Of a stretch of 49,848 bases of DNA, positions 36,201-43,605 are shown piece by piece. This DNA is from JAGOTP01 sp964415465 (lineage in GTDB: Bacteria > Patescibacteriota > Patescibacteriia > 2-12-FULL-60-25): the NCBI GenBank assembly GCA_964415465.1, contig CAYQAL010000002.1:1-49848 (forward strand), written 5' to 3'. A program made the position numbers and the translations under genes. Under the pieces are notes generated by a model. The model did no database searches. It worked only from the letters and a program-made list of their open reading frames with translations, and was not told where the DNA came from. The stretch's first letter is position 1. Each line of letters begins with the position of its first letter.

Positions 36201-37178
36201 CAAGCCGTTGAAATCAACCGTCTGGGTGACAGAGTTGATCGAGCGGCCCGTGGTCAAACGGTTTCCGTTTGCATCGTACAAGTAAACGTTGGAGAAATCA
36301 GTCACCGAACCAACGCCGAGGCGGTGGACACGGAGACCCGTGACACGCACATCGGATCCACCAGCGGTGAAGTTGAACTTCGCAAGCTGGCTGCCAGAGC
36401 TACCCTGAGGCAACGTGGCGCGAGGAGCGGTGTCGGAAGCCAAAGCGACCATGAGGTTACCGGCGACTGGGGTTGGGGTGCTGGTGCGATAAATCGCGTC
36501 AGACATCATAGCCTCGCGGCCAGTAACATCACTGCCGTCTCCGTAGGAGATCGTGGTCTGGATGACGTTCGCAGCGTTGTATCCGTTCGCCGCAAAAGCG
36601 GAGTCTGGATTGAACTTGCGCTTCATACCACCCATGACTACGTAACGAGCTGGGTCACCAGCGTACGAGATAAGCGTACCGTCTGGGTGAACTGCTGTGG
36701 AGAGAGAAGGACCAGTTGTGTAGTTCGTGAAGAACGCATCTGGAACGTCGACGACGCGACGGGCCCAAGCGGAACCGTACAACGACGTAGCGATCGATTC
36801 AGATTCGACCCAGCGGAGCACACCACCTGGAGCAACTGCGTATACCTTTGGATCGGTCGTGATCTTTACAAGCTTGGTGCCTGGGCGGATCACGAGGTTT
36901 CCACCAATGGAGATAGCAGCCAATTCCTGATCCGTAATGGTCTTAACGGACGAGAAATCTGGAAACCATGAGAAGAACGTGGTTTCGTTTGGGAACACGT
37001 AACGCTTCATGTCCGAGGCGTAGTAGTACACCGCTGGACCGGAAGCTTTGATGAGGTCACCCGCGACGAGAGTGGCAGCGGACGCGCCGTGTGGCAACGC
37101 AAGCATACCAGTACCCACCGTCGAGAGAACCGTCGTCAACGAGACGAAGCTCGAGAGGATTCTTTTTGCAAGACTCAT
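33261..37178 (-). CDS. Large secreted surface protein, probable S-layer protein
   Basis: 1305 residues from ATG 37178, chosen because a signal peptide starts there (AKRILSS, a hydrophobic core, then GASA cleaved near residue 34); the frame is open further upstream but without a credible start. Residues 40-240 hold three copies of a short module marked by KRYVFPN, LRWVES and KRKFNPD with nearby VYYYA, VYAVA and YVVMG. The rest is a series of beta-sandwich-like units rich in Gly, Ser, Thr and Val with recurring phrases such as FNFTAGGSDVRVTGL, LNWTVPAGQTWSLVVVGD and LNWTVARGATGVLTV. No C-terminal membrane anchor. The size, signal peptide and repeats suggest the main surface-layer protein. Sigma and DUF5667 genes lie upstream on the same strand. 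Confidence 0.8.
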   Translation of the reverse strand: MSLAKRILSSFVSLTTVLSTVGTGMLALPHGASAATLVAGDLIKASGPAVYYYASDMKRYVFPNETTFFSWFPDFSSVKTITDQELAAISIGGNLVIRPGTKLVKITTDPKVYAVAPGGVLRWVESESIATSLYGSAWARRVVDVPDAFFTNYTTGPSLSTAVHPDGTLISYAGDPARYVVMGGMKRKFNPDSAFAANGYNAANVIQTTISYGDGSDVTGREAMMSDAIYRTSTPTPVAGNLMVALASDTAPRATLPQGSSGSQLAKFNFTAGGSDVRVTGLRVHRLGVGSVTDFSNVYLYDANGNRLTTGRSINSVTQTVDFNGLNWTVPAGQTWSLVVVGDVKGGITSGGEHAFELMDAASVILAASTTATVSGSFPVRGNAFVVGTASAARLDIQKGTQPSNPNVGSTQAEISNFKLTANTNDIRVRRVTLYQAGNTPNTDLRNFKLYQGTTLVAESAGVTSNNQIVLNFTGEGYDIPNGVTRVFSLKADVSGRSNNSIKTYVEYSADVMAIDRVYGSGVLVCNGTSTGGCGSSNGSFDGSGSNFINLTTQGGQLTIAYNGPGTSNVAKGQNNVVLMRFAMTSQSSNLEVRNMRIEVGSTNGGLVTSGTNDYIRNVRVRDMSNGQTLQGPTSASGATTPGASTSTFVFNNSVYINAGQTRNFEIVADLYNTDASDFIGKTYRASLNAFQSGDVRVVDTNEQVATTDIVPNSVINGNPMTVQNGSLTVAIAGTPASTNVVKRQADIPALGLNFTAGGQSDALVTALTLVGSGDVAGTFSTAQFVNVVTACSLYNGTTQVGQSRVPDSNGVMSFTNLNWTVARGATGVLTVKCTADSVIADASDRFAVGVTSVTAQDQDANTISVTTSAATNNLSTSVASNVPNAVIMTVQSAGTVSLTADNMPQSTILLAGKSGMRNDSWQRLAQYRATAQYEDMVIDRVMVSTTGYGVMFEEVGVAVAGAAVRGSGRLSGLNNASKDVLLTSPIVVPKDGSVVIQLMAKLSPVAASSSVGVADITSRSGQTVAMGIASNNTTDTEYDTNYATKFNVRVTGQASGDRVYVATTTATVLNQGLFGNTFVVRATKPTVSRVATSNSLQDNNPELYRFNVQADALAPVALKKVTFRLAASTSTNNADGYTMSGFTVWKGGMAMNTNDYSVVNASTGGSLKGLGSLTAPTTTYVVVSFTNPETIDAGTSQQYSLRAGTISGTTVVGDAVSTSFLTQVNGTVYTGYLTTATTTLAGTSVSPSGPNLSGSLNGAGMAAGTFVWSDISDVAGGTNESGDWTDDLYLQDLGNSTVVRVTSV

Positions 37179-37426
37179 ATGACCTGTAGGTCTTCGAGAG
37201 ACCGGATTTTCTTTGAGAAAGAAGATACCGGTAAAAAGAAATATCTGAGTAAGGGGCGCGGAACCTCTCACGGACGTGAGAGCTCGACCTTTATGGACCA
37301 CGCGTTGAATGAAAGGTGACAGGCCGGGTTAAGGGATTGAGCCCTGCACCCGCTTCGATCGCCATACACTGACGGAGACCGGAGCGGACGGAGATCTCGA
37401 GAGAGATCTCAGGCCGGAATATCAGA
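37179..37426 (-). promoter_or_regulatory. Long leader region of the surface protein gene with inverted repeats
   Basis: In this 248-bp stretch three inverted repeats stand out: GACCTGTAGGTC (37181-37192), only 2 bp upstream of the ATG; CTCTCAC/GTGAGAG with a 4-base loop (37265-37282); and two GAGATCTC copies separated by 4 bases (37391-37410). None is followed by a T tract, so they are not terminators. They may form RNA structures that control stability or translation of an abundant mRNA, or be operator sites. I could not fix a -35/-10 pair here. Confidence 0.4.
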
Positions 37427-38632
37427 TTATTTTTTCTGTACCGTGTTAGAAGGAGCGGTCATCTGTGTTGTAGAAGCGGGAGGTGAAACCGGCGGAATGG
37501 GGGGAGATGTTGTGGTCGGGAGAAGTGTTCCAGTCGTTGAAGTGGACGAAGTCGGAAGAGAAGCGCTACTTGTAGAAGATTGAATGACCGATTCAGCCGT
37601 TCGCTCAGCACTGGAAGCTGACTTAGAGGCTTGTATCAACTTCTCCCCTACCTCGCTTAACCGATCTTGAGATAAGAGCTCACGCGCTTCAGCGAGCGAG
37701 GCATGAGCACTCAAGAGCTCGGCAACGGATGAGGTGGACGCACCTACAAGCGCAACGGTCGTTGATGCATTCAGGCCAACTGCCGTTCCGCTCGCGGACA
37801 AGATTCCTGCATCCGTGAGTTGCTGCGTTGCGCTTGTAATATGCTCCGAGACGCCTTCGACCTTGAGTGTGATTGATTGGACCAACTCTTCTTTCGTTAC
37901 GAGTTTCTTCGATTCTTCGTCCGTCTGGGAATCAAGAATCACGTTTACCGCTTTTACGGAAGCATTTACGGCGGCAGCTTCGATTTCTGCCACCTGTGAA
38001 CGAGCATCCGATGGAAGAGAAGCTTTTGCCTCCTTCAAACCCGTGACTACGTCTGTACTGGCCTTATCAACAAGCTTCGCCACTTCGACGCGTTGCGCTG
38101 GCTTATCTTGTGACACATCCGTTAATTGATTTTTGACAGTGTCTAAATCACGTCGCAACATTTCCGTCGCCTCTTTAATGCGCTCTGGTTTCTTGGCGAC
38201 GTCTGTTTGCGCGATCTTCTTAATTTCTTCGACACGACGGTTGACGAACTCCCCCTTCAAACGAACCTTTTCTTTTTTGTCTGTCGTCAACACGAGGCGT
38301 GTTTGTTCAGAAACGAGCTTCACTGGGAAAAGCAAATCACCCGGCACCGCTTGCTCAGCCGCCGACACGCCTGCCATCGAACCACCAATAATCAATCCAA
38401 TACCCGACAGCAAGGCAGCCGCTGGGCCACGAAGTACTGTGCGAGCAGAGGTTGGTACCAATGAACGGAGCACCAATCGCACACGCTCACCAAACGACAC
38501 ATGGACAACCCCAGCAGCGCCAATTTTTTCAAGCAACGACTCGCGCGTCTTCAGAGTCCACGCCGAATCCGGCTGCACTGAGCGGAGCTCAGTGAGCATG
38601 CGGCGGAGACGGGGTGAGCGAAGGTCGCGCAT
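37427..38632 (-). CDS. DUF5667-like membrane protein, possible anti-sigma or surface sensor
   Basis: 401 residues. A short cytoplasmic-like N-terminus (1-65) is followed by one membrane segment (AAALLSGIGLIIGGSMAGVSA, about 70-90), then VPGDLLFPVKLVSEQTRLVL near residue 95, the mark of DUF5667. A long helical region rich in Lys, Glu and Ala follows (110-340), and a Ser/Thr/Pro-rich tail (350-401) looks like a cell-wall-spanning linker. It begins 5 bp after the sigma factor gene, the usual place for a regulator of an ECF sigma factor, so an anti-sigma role is likely but not proved; no zinc-finger anti-sigma motif is visible. Confidence 0.72.
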   Translation of the reverse strand: MRDLRSPRLRRMLTELRSVQPDSAWTLKTRESLLEKIGAAGVVHVSFGERVRLVLRSLVPTSARTVLRGPAAALLSGIGLIIGGSMAGVSAAEQAVPGDLLFPVKLVSEQTRLVLTTDKKEKVRLKGEFVNRRVEEIKKIAQTDVAKKPERIKEATEMLRRDLDTVKNQLTDVSQDKPAQRVEVAKLVDKASTDVVTGLKEAKASLPSDARSQVAEIEAAAVNASVKAVNVILDSQTDEESKKLVTKEELVQSITLKVEGVSEHITSATQQLTDAGILSASGTAVGLNASTTVALVGASTSSVAELLSAHASLAEARELLSQDRLSEVGEKLIQASKSASSAERTAESVIQSSTSSASLPTSSTSTTGTLLPTTTSPPIPPVSPPASTTQMTAPSNTVQKK

Positions 38633-38637
38633 AGGAG

Positions 38638-39219
38638 TTAATCGAGGAAGGTCTTCAGGAGCATCAGGGCTCGATGGTAGATCACTCGAACGTTAGCATG
38701 CGACTTATCGAGGGCTTGAGCAATCTCCGGAAAGGAGAGGTCCTCGACCAAGCGCAGGAGCAACACGTCTTGGTAATCTTCTTTGAGCTTCTTGATATGA
38801 CGGAGGAGGAGAGCCGCTTCAGCTTGAACTTCGGCTTGTTTGTGGCTCTTTCCTCGATCTGAGACTTCCTTCTCACTTACAGTAGTCGCTCCAGCTTCAT
38901 CATCTGTTACAGCGTCTTCCTGGAGAGACTCCACCGGGCGACGCTTGTCGCGACGATAGGCGTCGATAATCTTTCGTCGAGCAATGCGATACATCAGGCC
39001 ACGAACGCTTTGAATCTCCTCTGTACGCTTTGAAATAATCTCCCACAAGTCTAAAAATACCTCAGATACAAGGTCTTCTGCCGCCTCCCGCTGGGACATT
39101 TTCGCCAATACAAAACGATAGAGAGACGAGACGTGGCGATCGTATAACCGCGCGAAAGCCGTCTTATCCCCTTCTGAACGGATGCGAAATACCAAATAGG
39201 TATCGACGAGCGAAGACAT
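38638..39219 (-). CDS. ECF-type RNA polymerase sigma factor
   Basis: 193 residues. Sigma region 2 lies at about 20-90 (FARLYDRHVSSLYRFVLAKM, EAAEDLVSEVFLDLWE, MYRIARRKIIDAYRRDKRR), and region 4 at about 138-190 (DVLLLRLVEDLSFPEIAQAL, then KSHANVRVIYHRALMLLK). An acidic linker of about 40 residues separates them. It directs RNA polymerase to a private set of promoters. Gene order sigma, DUF5667, surface protein on one strand suggests that envelope genes are its targets. Confidence 0.93.
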   Translation of the reverse strand: MSSLVDTYLVFRIRSEGDKTAFARLYDRHVSSLYRFVLAKMSQREAAEDLVSEVFLDLWEIISKRTEEIQSVRGLMYRIARRKIIDAYRRDKRRPVESLQEDAVTDDEAGATTVSEKEVSDRGKSHKQAEVQAEAALLLRHIKKLKEDYQDVLLLRLVEDLSFPEIAQALDKSHANVRVIYHRALMLLKTFLD

Positions 39220-39332
39220 GAGTAGTGAGTAAAATCGCTACATAGAGCGAAATTCTTCCCCTTGTTGGCAGAGCAACCAAGAATACATATCTCCTAGAGA
39301 TTAGGAGCTAATTTAGCAAAAACAAGCCAAAA

Positions 39333-39372
39333 TGCCAAGTCCTTCGGAAAAACTGAAGGACTTGGCAAAAAA
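39333..39372 (-). terminator. Terminator of the 39402-40580 glycosyltransferase
   Basis: A 13-bp perfect stem (39333-39345 with 39355-39367). On the minus strand it is followed by ATTTTGG and a T-rich stretch, 35 bp after the gene's stop codon. Confidence 0.75.
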
Positions 39373-39401
39373 ATGGTTGGGTATTTCGGACTTTGGGGCA
39401 T

Positions 39402-40580
39402 TTACGCACTCAAAGCTGGCGTTACAAGCTCAAGTGAACGGCCACAGAGCTCGCGGTAGAAACGATCCAAATCATCGATACGATCGACCGGGTGGAAGGC
39501 GCGTTCAACGTGAGCTCGAGTCTCCTCCCCCATCTTCTGTCGCTCTTCCGAAGTCAGAGAAGCAAGCTCGATGAGGCCACGAGCTAGGTCCGCCACGTCA
39601 TTCACGCGAACTTTGATGACGGATTTGCCCAAGGCTTCTTCATTTTGAGGTAAAGCCGTGGCTAACGCAGGACGAGCAAAGGCACCCGCCTCCAACATAG
39701 CGAACGACAAACCTTCCGTGAGCGTTGGAAAGACATGAGCCATCGCGTGTGCCTGCAAGGCGGCTAACTCAATACCACAGCGCTCACCGAGAAGCTGTAC
39801 CCCTGGAACACTTGCCGCTAACTGAGACAGCCAAGACACATACGAGTCAGTCCAGACTCCACCACCCACGATAACCAGTGGAATATGCGCAAATAAATCC
39901 GGACGTGCTTCACGAACCTTCGCATAGGCCTGAATCAGTAAGTGGATATGCTTGTTTGGCACTAGGCGACCAGCCGAAATCAAATACTGATCTTTCGTCA
40001 ATCCGAATGCAGCTAATGGCTCCGTTGGAACTTGGTTTTTTTCAACATCAAACGGATGGGAAATATAGACCGTTTGCGTTGAGAAACGCTTTAAGCAATC
40101 ACGAAGCAGGGTTTGCGAAACCACAATCGTTTTATCTGGAACACGGCATGAGACCCATTCACCAAGGCGGAGGATCTTTTTCGCAAGCCAATTCCACTTC
40201 GCATGACCAGCATCTATGCAATGAAAGGTGACAACGAGCTTTGCTTTAGGGTGAAACAAGCGGGCAATGGGTGCGAGCAAGGCAACACTCGACCCCTGCA
40301 GATGAACTACATCTGGTTTTACACGCCGCGCATCCCAGAGCGCTGTAAATGAATGCGTAATCGCATCCAAATGCTTGGTTCGGATCCCAGAACTAAACCG
40401 CTGTTCAACCCCCTGAGGGGCGACACCGTTTCCGACATACCAACGACGTCCATACACGACCACGCGATAGCCACGCGAAACCAACCCCGTCGCAACCGAG
40501 GAAACGTGGCGTTCGATCCCCCCAGAACGAGCCGGGAGGCCTTTTTGCCCAATCATGACGATTGTCAGCGGTTTTGACAT
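39402..40580 (-). CDS. GT4 family glycosyltransferase
   Basis: 392 residues from ATG 40580. IVMIGQKGLPARSGGIERHV at the start is the signature of the WcaI/rhamnosyl-type GT4 branch; VHLQGSSVALLAPIARLF near residue 95; donor domain LISAGRLVPNKHIHLLIQAYAKV near residue 205 and HVFPTLTEGLSFAMLEAGAFARPALAT near residue 300. Monocistronic, with a consensus TTGACA promoter and its own terminator, unlike the operon-bound glycosyltransferases. Substrate unknown. Confidence 0.92.
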   Translation of the reverse strand: MSKPLTIVMIGQKGLPARSGGIERHVSSVATGLVSRGYRVVVYGRRWYVGNGVAPQGVEQRFSSGIRTKHLDAITHSFTALWDARRVKPDVVHLQGSSVALLAPIARLFHPKAKLVVTFHCIDAGHAKWNWLAKKILRLGEWVSCRVPDKTIVVSQTLLRDCLKRFSTQTVYISHPFDVEKNQVPTEPLAAFGLTKDQYLISAGRLVPNKHIHLLIQAYAKVREARPDLFAHIPLVIVGGGVWTDSYVSWLSQLAASVPGVQLLGERCGIELAALQAHAMAHVFPTLTEGLSFAMLEAGAFARPALATALPQNEEALGKSVIKVRVNDVADLARGLIELASLTSEERQKMGEETRAHVERAFHPVDRIDDLDRFYRELCGRSLELVTPALSA

Positions 40581-40588
40581 AACCTTAT

Positions 40589-40617
40589 AGTTAAGCACAT
40601 TTTTTGGTATTTGTCAA
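40589..40617 (-). promoter_or_regulatory. Promoter of the 40580 glycosyltransferase
   Basis: Minus strand: perfect TTGACA (40617-40612), a 17-nt spacer, extended -10 TGC and TTAACT (40594-40589). The ATG lies 8 nt beyond, so the message should begin next to its start codon. Confidence 0.5.
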
Positions 40618-40662
40618 CGAATTTTGGCTCTTTTTTGGCTAAAATAAGCCAAATATACTTGG

Positions 40663-41049
40663 CTATTCGGCGACATTCTGGATCCATTCGATTCGAGGTT
40701 CGCCCATTGTCCACAGGATAGAGATAACGTCCGCCTGATAGGTGCGAACCTGGGGCGCCACGAACTGCAGCCAATACTCGATCGCTCGAAACCAGCGCTG
40801 GCGCTTTGCACTCGTGACCGACTCTTCCGGATAGCCAAAGGCGCTTCCCCGACGCGTTTTAACTTCGATAAAGTGAATGATTCGATCTCGCTCTGCAATG
40901 ATGTCGATCTCCCCGAACCGACAGCGCCAGTTACGTGCCACAATCACACAGCCCTGCGCTTCTAAAAAATCGACCGCCAGTTGCTCACCCTGGCGGCCAA
41001 TCTGTCCGCGCTCGTTCGGGCGAACTATTTTTTGGGCTTTGGGAGCCAT
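40663..41049 (-). CDS. yraN: YraN family (UPF0102) nuclease-fold protein
   Basis: 128 residues from ATG 41049. RGQIGRQGEQLAVDFLEAQG near residue 12, RNWRCRFGEIDIIAERD near residue 38 and HFIEVKTRRG near residue 60 are the family hallmarks and carry the D-x(n)-E-x-K pattern of the restriction-endonuclease-like fold. Its cellular role is not established; it is often encoded near ribosomal or cell-envelope genes. It overlaps the membrane protein gene upstream by 25 bp. Confidence 0.93.
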   Translation of the reverse strand: MAPKAQKIVRPNERGQIGRQGEQLAVDFLEAQGCVIVARNWRCRFGEIDIIAERDRIIHFIEVKTRRGSAFGYPEESVTSAKRQRWFRAIEYWLQFVAPQVRTYQADVISILWTMGEPRIEWIQNVAE

Positions 41050-41432
41050 TTTTCGTACGAAGCTTTCTGAGCCGCTCCTTGTTCTTGCAGTGGGATAGTC
41101 GTGCGCCATTCACGAATTGGACCAACCAAGACCCATGCAAAGAAGATCGCGCCAATAATGAGCCACAAGCGCATACCGAGCACCGGAACGCCCGACACCG
41201 TCATGAGGAGCCAGATAATTCCAGAAATACCGGCCCAGACAAGACCATGACCCGCTCGTGACAAGGCATGACGACGCATTTTAGATGTTTGGCTGCGGCG
41301 CCACACGAACAACGTCAACAATCCAGCCGCGATCAAGAGGATAAAAATCGCGCCTAACACGATCTGCGCGCGCATCTGAAGCGCGGGTGGGTAGAGCGAG
41401 AACCAGTAAGAGAAAGACAAGAATCCAGGCAT
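41025..41432 (-). CDS. Small membrane protein of unknown function
   Basis: 135 residues from ATG 41432. Three to four hydrophobic segments (IVLGAIFILLIAAGLLTLFVW, GLVWAGISGIIWLLMTVSG, LWLIIGAIFFAWVLVGPI) with a basic stretch RRSQTSKMRRHALSR between the first two and a Lys-rich cytoplasmic C-terminus. I do not recognise a family. Overlap with yraN suggests cotranscription. Confidence 0.7.
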   Translation of the reverse strand: MPGFLSFSYWFSLYPPALQMRAQIVLGAIFILLIAAGLLTLFVWRRSQTSKMRRHALSRAGHGLVWAGISGIIWLLMTVSGVPVLGMRLWLIIGAIFFAWVLVGPIREWRTTIPLQEQGAAQKASYEKWLPKPKK

Positions 41433-41470
41433 AGAGATGGGCTTGTAATGCCACACGAGCGGTCAATTCG

Positions 41471-42082
41471 TCAATGCGATGCGGTGGGCAATGCAACATG
41501 ACCAACCCTCACTCGTGACTCACCGATCGGACGTTCGTATTGTAACGCGTAATGGAATTCTCCCGCTTCGAAGGCCGCTTGAGCGACCCATCCATGACGA
41601 CGCCAGATATGATCGGCTTCCGCTTGCTTTAACCGTCGATCATCTGAAGGACCAAGCAGAGCCTTGCCTGGCATCCATTCGACACACAGCAACACACCAC
41701 CTGGCTTGGTGACACGCCAGGCTTCTTGAACCAATCCATCACGATGTTCCGCGAGATACAAGTTATCCACGACAAGGGTGAGGTCGAGCGAGGCATCCGG
41801 AATACGGGCCGCACCAACCACTTCAATATCCGACCAAATAGTTTCGACATTCCAGAAGTGCTCGTGACGCGCCGCCTTTTCAATCGATTGAAGCGCTGGC
41901 TTCCGAATATCAACCGCAAAGACCTTCCCATCGGCCCCAACCATCTGAGCCGCTGGAAACACAAAATGACCCGTACTTCCACAGCCGAGATCAGCCACCC
42001 AAGCTCCACGCCGTAACCCGATCCGTTCAAGCAGTTTGAATGGATTCAAGACATCAGTTGAACTCATCGCCTGCCGAATCAT
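41471..42082 (-). CDS. Class I SAM-dependent methyltransferase (UbiE-like)
   Basis: 203 residues from ATG 42082 (preceded by CCT). VADLGCGSTGHFVFPAAQMVG near residue 27, VFAVDIRKPALQSIEKAA near residue 50, DLTLVVDNLYLAEHRDGL near residue 95 and EAWRVTKPGGVLLCVEW near residue 115. The pattern is nearer to the UbiE/ArsM group than to the glycan methyltransferases elsewhere in the window; substrate not determined. Confidence 0.83.
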   Translation of the reverse strand: MIRQAMSSTDVLNPFKLLERIGLRRGAWVADLGCGSTGHFVFPAAQMVGADGKVFAVDIRKPALQSIEKAARHEHFWNVETIWSDIEVVGAARIPDASLDLTLVVDNLYLAEHRDGLVQEAWRVTKPGGVLLCVEWMPGKALLGPSDDRRLKQAEADHIWRRHGWVAQAAFEAGEFHYALQYERPIGESRVRVGHVALPTASH

Positions 42083-42086
42083 AGGC

Positions 42087-42341
42087 TCAGAGTTTTTTTG
42101 GACCAAAGAATGAACCAAGTGTCGCGTTCAAAAGGGCGTCCCACATGTTGGTCGCAACAATTAAACCGAGCAGAATAAAGACGATGCCGAGGAGCTTGTA
42201 AAACAAGCGCGATCCGCCCAAATGACGCTCAGCCCAATCCACTCCACCGAACATGTCGAGAACCGTAGCGGTCTTGATGACAAAGAAGACACCAACACCC
42301 GCAATCACGACACCGATCAAGATCTGAAGGATCAAGTTCAT
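42087..42341 (-). CDS. Small two-span membrane protein
   Basis: 84 residues from ATG 42341. Two membrane segments (LILQILIGVVIAGVGVFFVI and LLGIVFILLGLIVATNMW) separated by a loop DMFGGVDWAERHLGGSR. Family unknown to me; it ends 4 bp before the methyltransferase start, so the two may be cotranscribed. Confidence 0.72.
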   Translation of the reverse strand: MNLILQILIGVVIAGVGVFFVIKTATVLDMFGGVDWAERHLGGSRLFYKLLGIVFILLGLIVATNMWDALLNATLGSFFGPKKL

Positions 42342-42363
42342 AGATGACAAAAGTATACCACGA

Positions 42364-43605
42364 TTAGATGAGAGGAGCTCGCATGGTTTGAATGGCGTCG
42401 GCGTAAATCCGATCGAGATCCGCAAGATGCTTGGCCCAAGTGCGCGTCTCTAAGATTTTACGGCGTGCGGACATCCCACGACGGGCTCGCTCTTCTTCCG
42501 GTGTACGCAGGAAGTCATTTAATACGGCGATCCAATCTTGCACATCACCTGGCTTCACGAGCCAACCATCTTTTCCGTCTTCAATCAGCTCCGGTGTTCC
42601 GCCGATACGGGTTCCAATACAGGGAATTCCGTCACCCATCGCCTCAAGCACAGAGGTCGATGCGTTCTCATACCAGATAGATGACATGATGAGCGCATCG
42701 GCTTTTGCACGAATCACACTGAGCGCATCGGGTGATTGAAAGCCCAAAAACTCGATGTTCTTGGCACCCGCCTCGCGCACGATTCTCTGAAGCAGCTCTT
42801 CTTCTGGGCCACGACCAGCAATCTTCACCTTCAGTTCTGGAATCTGAACGGCTGCCTTCAAAAACGAATCGATGCCTTTTTCTTTTGAGAGACGTCCAGC
42901 GATGAGCACATAGCCCCCTCCACGTGAAGCCGGAACCTCTCCCACCGTTACTGGGTTCGGGGCATACACAAGCTTACTCGCCGGTTCGCCCCACTCTTTC
43001 ATTTTGTCCTGCATGAAGCGAGACGGACAAATGAACGCCTGCATGGTTTTTTCATACATTTGAAACGACTTTGTGAAGCCCATTTCAAAGGCAACAAGCA
43101 AATTCCCTGGAACCGAGGCAAACACACAGTTGTACTTCACCGCATTCAAATACTTTCCGCCTTTGCAGCGTTCGCACGGCGCGCCTTGCGTGAACATGCT
43201 GTAACTCGGACAGGCGAGCTTGTAGTCATGCAGTGTTTGAACGCAGGGAATTTTGTATTCACGGATTGGGCGCAAGACGGATGCAGAAAGATGATGGTAG
43301 ATATTATGTACGTGCACGATATCCGGCTTGTATTCTCGAAGCATCTTCCGGATCGACGCTTCCGCTTCGCGGTTCCAAATGAATTGCGCCGCTTTCTTCG
43401 CATCTTTTACCGGACCTTGCCATTGGTTCAAGACATTTCTTGTAACAAAATAGCTCTGGTCGTCAGAGGGAAGATTTTTTTCTGAGTTGGTCGAGAATTC
43501 GTGCACCTCATGCCCCGCTTCACGCTGCGCCTTACTCAACCGATGCATGTAGATTTCCGCTCCCCCGTGAAGATCAAAAAACTTATTTACCTGAAGAATG
43601 CGCAT
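42364..43605 (-). CDS. GT4 family glycosyltransferase
   Basis: 413 residues from ATG 43605; the longer frame upstream only overlaps the neighbouring gene. ILQVNKFFDLHGGAEIYMHRL at the start, VHVHNIYHHLSASVL near residue 95, QTLHDYKLACPSYS near residue 120 with a Cys-rich patch (CERCKGGKYLNAVKYNC), and donor domain YVLIAGRLSKEKGIDSFLKAA near residue 235 with LIMSSIWYENASTSVLEAMGDGIPCIGTRIGG near residue 310. The Cys cluster is a known feature of one GT4 subgroup. Its start overlaps the preceding gene by 23 bp. Confidence 0.92.
   Translation of the reverse strand: MRILQVNKFFDLHGGAEIYMHRLSKAQREAGHEVHEFSTNSEKNLPSDDQSYFVTRNVLNQWQGPVKDAKKAAQFIWNREAEASIRKMLREYKPDIVHVHNIYHHLSASVLRPIREYKIPCVQTLHDYKLACPSYSMFTQGAPCERCKGGKYLNAVKYNCVFASVPGNLLVAFEMGFTKSFQMYEKTMQAFICPSRFMQDKMKEWGEPASKLVYAPNPVTVGEVPASRGGGYVLIAGRLSKEKGIDSFLKAAVQIPELKVKIAGRGPEEELLQRIVREAGAKNIEFLGFQSPDALSVIRAKADALIMSSIWYENASTSVLEAMGDGIPCIGTRIGGTPELIEDGKDGWLVKPGDVQDWIAVLNDFLRTPEEERARRGMSARRKILETRTWAKHLADLDRIYADAIQTMRAPLI

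Noticed and set aside
36117..36971. Plus-strand open frame of 284 codons inside the surface-protein gene
   Set aside because: Antisense shadow of a gene with strong codon bias; no motif or initiation signal.
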